Below, piece after piece: positions 61,725-64,000 of a stretch of DNA of 64,000 bases. A program made the translations under genes and the position numbers. The stretch spans positions 280,740 through 344,739 of the forward strand of contig NZ_JBLFEN010000005.1 in the NCBI RefSeq assembly GCF_047345485.1. The letters run 5' to 3'. The notes under the pieces are model-generated. The model was given only the letters and a program-made list of their open reading frames with translations. It was not told the origin of the DNA and made no database searches. The first letter of the stretch is position 1; every line of letters starts with the position of its first letter. Source of the stretch: Jejuia sp047345485. Its GTDB lineage: Bacteria; Bacteroidota; Bacteroidia; Flavobacteriales; Flavobacteriaceae.

Positions 61725-61761
61725 AAAAACCCGAAACAGTTTTTAAATTGCTTCGGGTTTT
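61725..61761 (-). terminator. Terminator of the 24-codon mini-gene
   Basis: AAAACCCGAA and TTCGGGTTTT arms with further partial pairing inside; the minus strand then reads TTTTTTG. It lies 25 bp after the mini-gene's stop. Confidence 0.75.
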
Positions 61762-61785
61762 CATTTATTATTTTGAAAAGTTTAT

Positions 61786-61860
61786 CTAACGATAATCACG
61801 AAGCATCACAAAAGGCGATATGCCTTTCGGGAAATTTTGATATGTTATACATAAACTCAT
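61786..61860 (-). CDS. 24-residue mini-protein
   Basis: ATG ORF of 24 codons, MSLCITYQNFPKGISPFVML then RDYR. It is framed by a promoter (TTTTG, 20-bp spacer, AATCTTTG) and a strong terminator, so it is a complete small transcription unit. It could be a leader peptide, a small toxin or a regulatory peptide. The sequence is not hydrophobic like type-I toxins. Coding status rests on framing signals, not length. Confidence 0.5.
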   Translation of the reverse strand: MSLCITYQNFPKGISPFVMLRDYR

Positions 61861-61906
61861 AGTTTTTAATTTTTGATTCAACTTAGTTTTGGTTGAAATG
61901 CGTTGC

Positions 61907-61940
61907 AAAGATTCAGATTTATTTTTGACTTTTCAAAATT
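61907..61940 (-). promoter_or_regulatory. Promoter of the 24-codon mini-gene
   Basis: On the minus strand TTTTG, about 20 bp, then AATCTTTG, seven of eight bases near the TAnnTTTG consensus, about 45 bp before the mini-gene ATG. Confidence 0.45.
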
Positions 61941-62049
61941 TATTTTTTCTTTTTCTGAAAAATGGACTCCATAATACGAAGTATTATATTTTTTTTAAAA
62001 AAGCAAATATTTTATTTTATCCACCAGATTTTTTGAGGTTTTTCATTAT

Positions 62050-62068
62050 TACGCATAAATATTGCGTA
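62050..62068 (+). promoter_or_regulatory. Putative WYL-regulator operator, autoregulatory copy
   Basis: TACGCATaaataTTGCGTA. Same 19-bp palindrome and the same outer bases (ATT before, GT after) as the rtcB-side site at 60987. TTG of the right arm could be the -33 element of the WYL gene. Confidence 0.7.
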
Positions 62069-62108
62069 GTAATTTTTACTTTTATTTTATCTTGAAAATT
62101 GACGAAAA

Positions 62109-63845
62109 ATGGCAGTAAATAAAAACGCATTAATCCGCTACAAAACTATTGATAAGTGTTTGCAAAACAACTTCAGGCAATGGACGCTAGATGATTTAAT
62201 AGAAGCAGTTTCTTATGCACTTTATGAGTACGAAGGGAAAGATGTAGATGTAAGTAAAAGAACGGTGCAACTAGATATCCAAATGATGCGTAGTGATAAG
62301 TTAGGATACAATGCGCCAATAGTGGTTTACCAGAGAAAGTTTTATAAATATGAAGATGAAAATTATAGTATTACCAACAGCCCAATTTCCAATCAAGATT
62401 TAGGTAAATTATCTCAAGCTGTTTCGTTTTTAAAACAGTTTCAGGGTTTTTCACATTTTGAAGAATTAGGAAGCATGGTTCAAAAATTAGAAGACCATGT
62501 TTACACGCAAAAAACGCAAGAAAAATCATTGATTGATTTTGAGAAAAATGAGAACTTAAAAGGCTTAAAATTTTTAGATAAGCTATATCAATTTGTACTT
62601 AAAAAGCAAGCTATTGACATCACGTATCAATCTTTTAAAGCACGACAAGAAAGTACGTTTATTTTCCATCCATATTTGTTAAAAGAGTTCAGAAATAGAT
62701 GGTTTGTAATAGGTAAACGTCAAAAAAATGAAGGCATTATGAATTTGGCTTTAGACCGCATTATTTCAGTTAAAAAAAGCTCGAAATCATTCGAAATAGA
62801 CTCCAATTTTAATTCTGAAAACTTTTATAAAAATGCCATTGGTGTTTCTGTAAGCCCAAATCTTGAGCCCGAAGATGTATTACTTTACATAGCACATAAA
62901 CAAGCACCTTATGTATTAACAAAACCGTTTCATCATTCTCAAAAGGAAGTAAGCAGAGATCATTATGGGGTTACTATTTCATTAAAAGTTCAACTTAATT
63001 TTGAATTAGAAAAAGAGATTTTAGGTTTAAGAGAAGGCATAAAAGTCATTGCCCCAGAGCGTTTAAAACGAAATATTAAAGAACGCTTGTATGATGCCGT
63101 AGATGTTTATGAAACTGAAATTAATGATAAAAGCCTCCGAACTATTGCAAAACGACTAGAATATAGAGGTTTCGGAATTCTAAATCATGTTTATACAAAA
63201 CGCGATATAAGAAAACTTAAAGCCAGATTTGATGCTTATATTAAAGCAAATAATGAGCAAGTTTTTGGGATGCGTGAGGTATTAGCAAAAATGCCAGAAC
63301 TTAAAGCTATTTTGTTCAATAAAAATTTCAAAAAACTTATAAAATCTATCGATAAAAATGCTTTTTTAACCAAAGCTATTTATTTTGATAAATCACCAAA
63401 AGATAATTGGTATGTGACATGGCATCAAGATGTACCCATAAATGTCTCTGAAAAAATAGAAACTGAAGGTTTTGGTTCATGGACCAATAAAAAAGGCATG
63501 ATAAGTGTTTGTCCGCCAGAAGCTATTTCAAAAAACACCTTTTCTATGCGTATTCATTTAGATGATACATCCATTAAAAACGGTGCTCTAAAAGTCATTC
63601 CAGGATCGCACAATAAAAGATTAAGTGATGATGAAATACAACTCATAACTAATAATTCTATTCCTTTTACTAGCGAAGTTGCTTCAGGAGGTGTTCAACT
63701 TTTAAAACCTCTTTTATTACACGCATCATCACCATCAATTGTTCAAAAAAGGCGCCGTGTATTACACTTGGAATTTTCATCTACACTATTACCAAACGGA
63801 TTAGAATACAAAGAAAAAGAGCAAATATTCAATCAAAACTCATAA
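62109..63845 (+). CDS. WYL-domain transcriptional regulator fused to a PhyH-like 2-oxoglutarate oxygenase domain
   Basis: A 578-residue two-part protein. Residues 1 to about 75 are a winged HTH (ALIRYKTIDKCLQNNFRQWTLDDLIEAV, SKRTVQLDIQMMRSDKLGYNAPI). About 155-340 is the WYL ligand-sensing region (QAIDITYQSFKARQESTFIFHPYLLKEFRNRWFVIGKR, VIAPERLKRNIKERLYDAVDVYE). About 350-578 resembles phytanoyl-CoA dioxygenase: H439-x-D441 in YVTWHQDVPINV, LDDTSIKNGALKVIPGSH, and distal H538 followed by KRRRVLHLEF. Typical WYL regulators end near residue 340. A 19-bp palindrome lies in its own promoter and in that of rtcB. Confidence 0.85.
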   Translation: MAVNKNALIRYKTIDKCLQNNFRQWTLDDLIEAVSYALYEYEGKDVDVSKRTVQLDIQMMRSDKLGYNAPIVVYQRKFYKYEDENYSITNSPISNQDLGKLSQAVSFLKQFQGFSHFEELGSMVQKLEDHVYTQKTQEKSLIDFEKNENLKGLKFLDKLYQFVLKKQAIDITYQSFKARQESTFIFHPYLLKEFRNRWFVIGKRQKNEGIMNLALDRIISVKKSSKSFEIDSNFNSENFYKNAIGVSVSPNLEPEDVLLYIAHKQAPYVLTKPFHHSQKEVSRDHYGVTISLKVQLNFELEKEILGLREGIKVIAPERLKRNIKERLYDAVDVYETEINDKSLRTIAKRLEYRGFGILNHVYTKRDIRKLKARFDAYIKANNEQVFGMREVLAKMPELKAILFNKNFKKLIKSIDKNAFLTKAIYFDKSPKDNWYVTWHQDVPINVSEKIETEGFGSWTNKKGMISVCPPEAISKNTFSMRIHLDDTSIKNGALKVIPGSHNKRLSDDEIQLITNNSIPFTSEVASGGVQLLKPLLLHASSPSIVQKRRRVLHLEFSSTLLPNGLEYKEKEQIFNQNS

Positions 63846-63906
63846 TTAAACCCACAAAAAAAGCGCCCAAATAGACACTTTATTTATATGTATTAGAATG
63901 AAGTTA

Positions 63907-63999
63907 TTATCTATTCATATTCTTTATTTGATCCACAAAATCATCCAAGTCAGCACCATTTTTTACAAGTGTTAATGCTTTGTCGATAATGTATTTTAC
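63907..63999 (-). CDS. C-terminal end of a gene running off the window
   Basis: The last 30 codons of a minus-strand gene (ALTLVKNGADLDDFVDQIKN near the end, terminating MNR). The rest lies past the window edge, so the product cannot be named. Confidence 0.6.
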   Translation of the reverse strand, partial: VKYIIDKALTLVKNGADLDDFVDQIKNMNR

Positions 64000-64000
64000 G

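Larger units (their letters stand above)
61542..62108. other. 567-bp regulatory region between the TPR gene and the WYL fusion gene
   Basis: Holds, in order, a short inverted-repeat-bounded repeat (61619-61670), a strong terminator (61725-61761), a 24-codon mini-gene on the minus strand (61786-61860), its promoter (about 61905-61940), and the WYL-type operator (62050-62068). Confidence 0.7.

Overview
The window reads as a chromosomal segment of a marine-type Flavobacteriaceae (Bacteroidota). The evidence is AT-rich DNA, repeated promoters with a TAnnTTTG -7 box, a type IX secretion protein (PorZ-like) and a T9SS-sorted surface protein, a TonB-dependent receptor, a fused HemC-HemD, a MetRS with a C-terminal tRNA-binding domain, and short palindromic repeats typical of flavobacterial intergenic DNA. 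No rRNA, CRISPR array, prophage or complete insertion sequence is visible. There is one tRNA (Asn-GTT).

Layout. 1-15.0 kb is dominated by heme synthesis. A long minus-strand run carries hemA, hemC-hemD (fused), a four-helix-bundle gene with repeat flanks, hemE, a TrkH-type K+ transporter, a CysZ/EI24-like membrane protein, a small membrane protein, a GNAT acetyltransferase, hemF and hemB. Facing it, an AraC-type regulator, a secreted protein and hemH-MATE-hemJ lie on the plus strand. Only hemL of the C5 heme route is not in view. 15-31 kb holds SCO1, rseP, tRNA-Asn, an ArsC-like protein, DinB, a lipoprotein and a beta-barrel protein next to gdhA, then porZ-recO-TonB receptor, a large T9SS cargo protein, recX and a small barrel. 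31-46.8 kb holds a cupin-8 protein, an NtrY-like kinase, enoyl-CoA hydratase, an AraC regulator, a lipid-type operon (PlsC-like acyltransferase, acyl-ACP desaturase, HD hydrolase), a bacilliredoxin, a TerB/J-domain protein, an S66 peptidase and metG. 46.9-56.8 kb holds an AraC regulator with two matching operator-promoters downstream, an AhpD-like protein, a cupredoxin-like protein, ferritin, Tex, a DUF695/RraB-like secreted protein, a histone-deacetylase-like hydrolase, CysQ and a small-molecule kinase.

The most unusual part is 56.8-63.9 kb, which looks like an RNA-repair island: the RNA ligase RtcB, a HEPN-motif protein, two polymerase-beta-type nucleotidyltransferases of the RlaP/YcgL type, a TPR protein, a 24-codon mini-gene with its own promoter and terminator, and a regulator that fuses a WYL transcription factor to a phytanoyl-CoA-dioxygenase-like (2-oxoglutarate/Fe) domain. 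Near-identical 19-bp palindromes, TACGCAW-N5-TTGCGTA, sit in the promoter regions of rtcB and of the WYL fusion gene. I infer that the fusion protein controls both.

Other structure worth noting: two ~180-bp inverted-repeat (MITE-like) elements, one with a perfect 11-bp target duplication; a candidate small RNA between them; AraC operators with half-sites 21 bp apart duplicated in two promoters; an intergenic-type repeat captured in frame inside metG; and several small genes of 24-57 codons. All calls come from reading the sequence; no database search was run.
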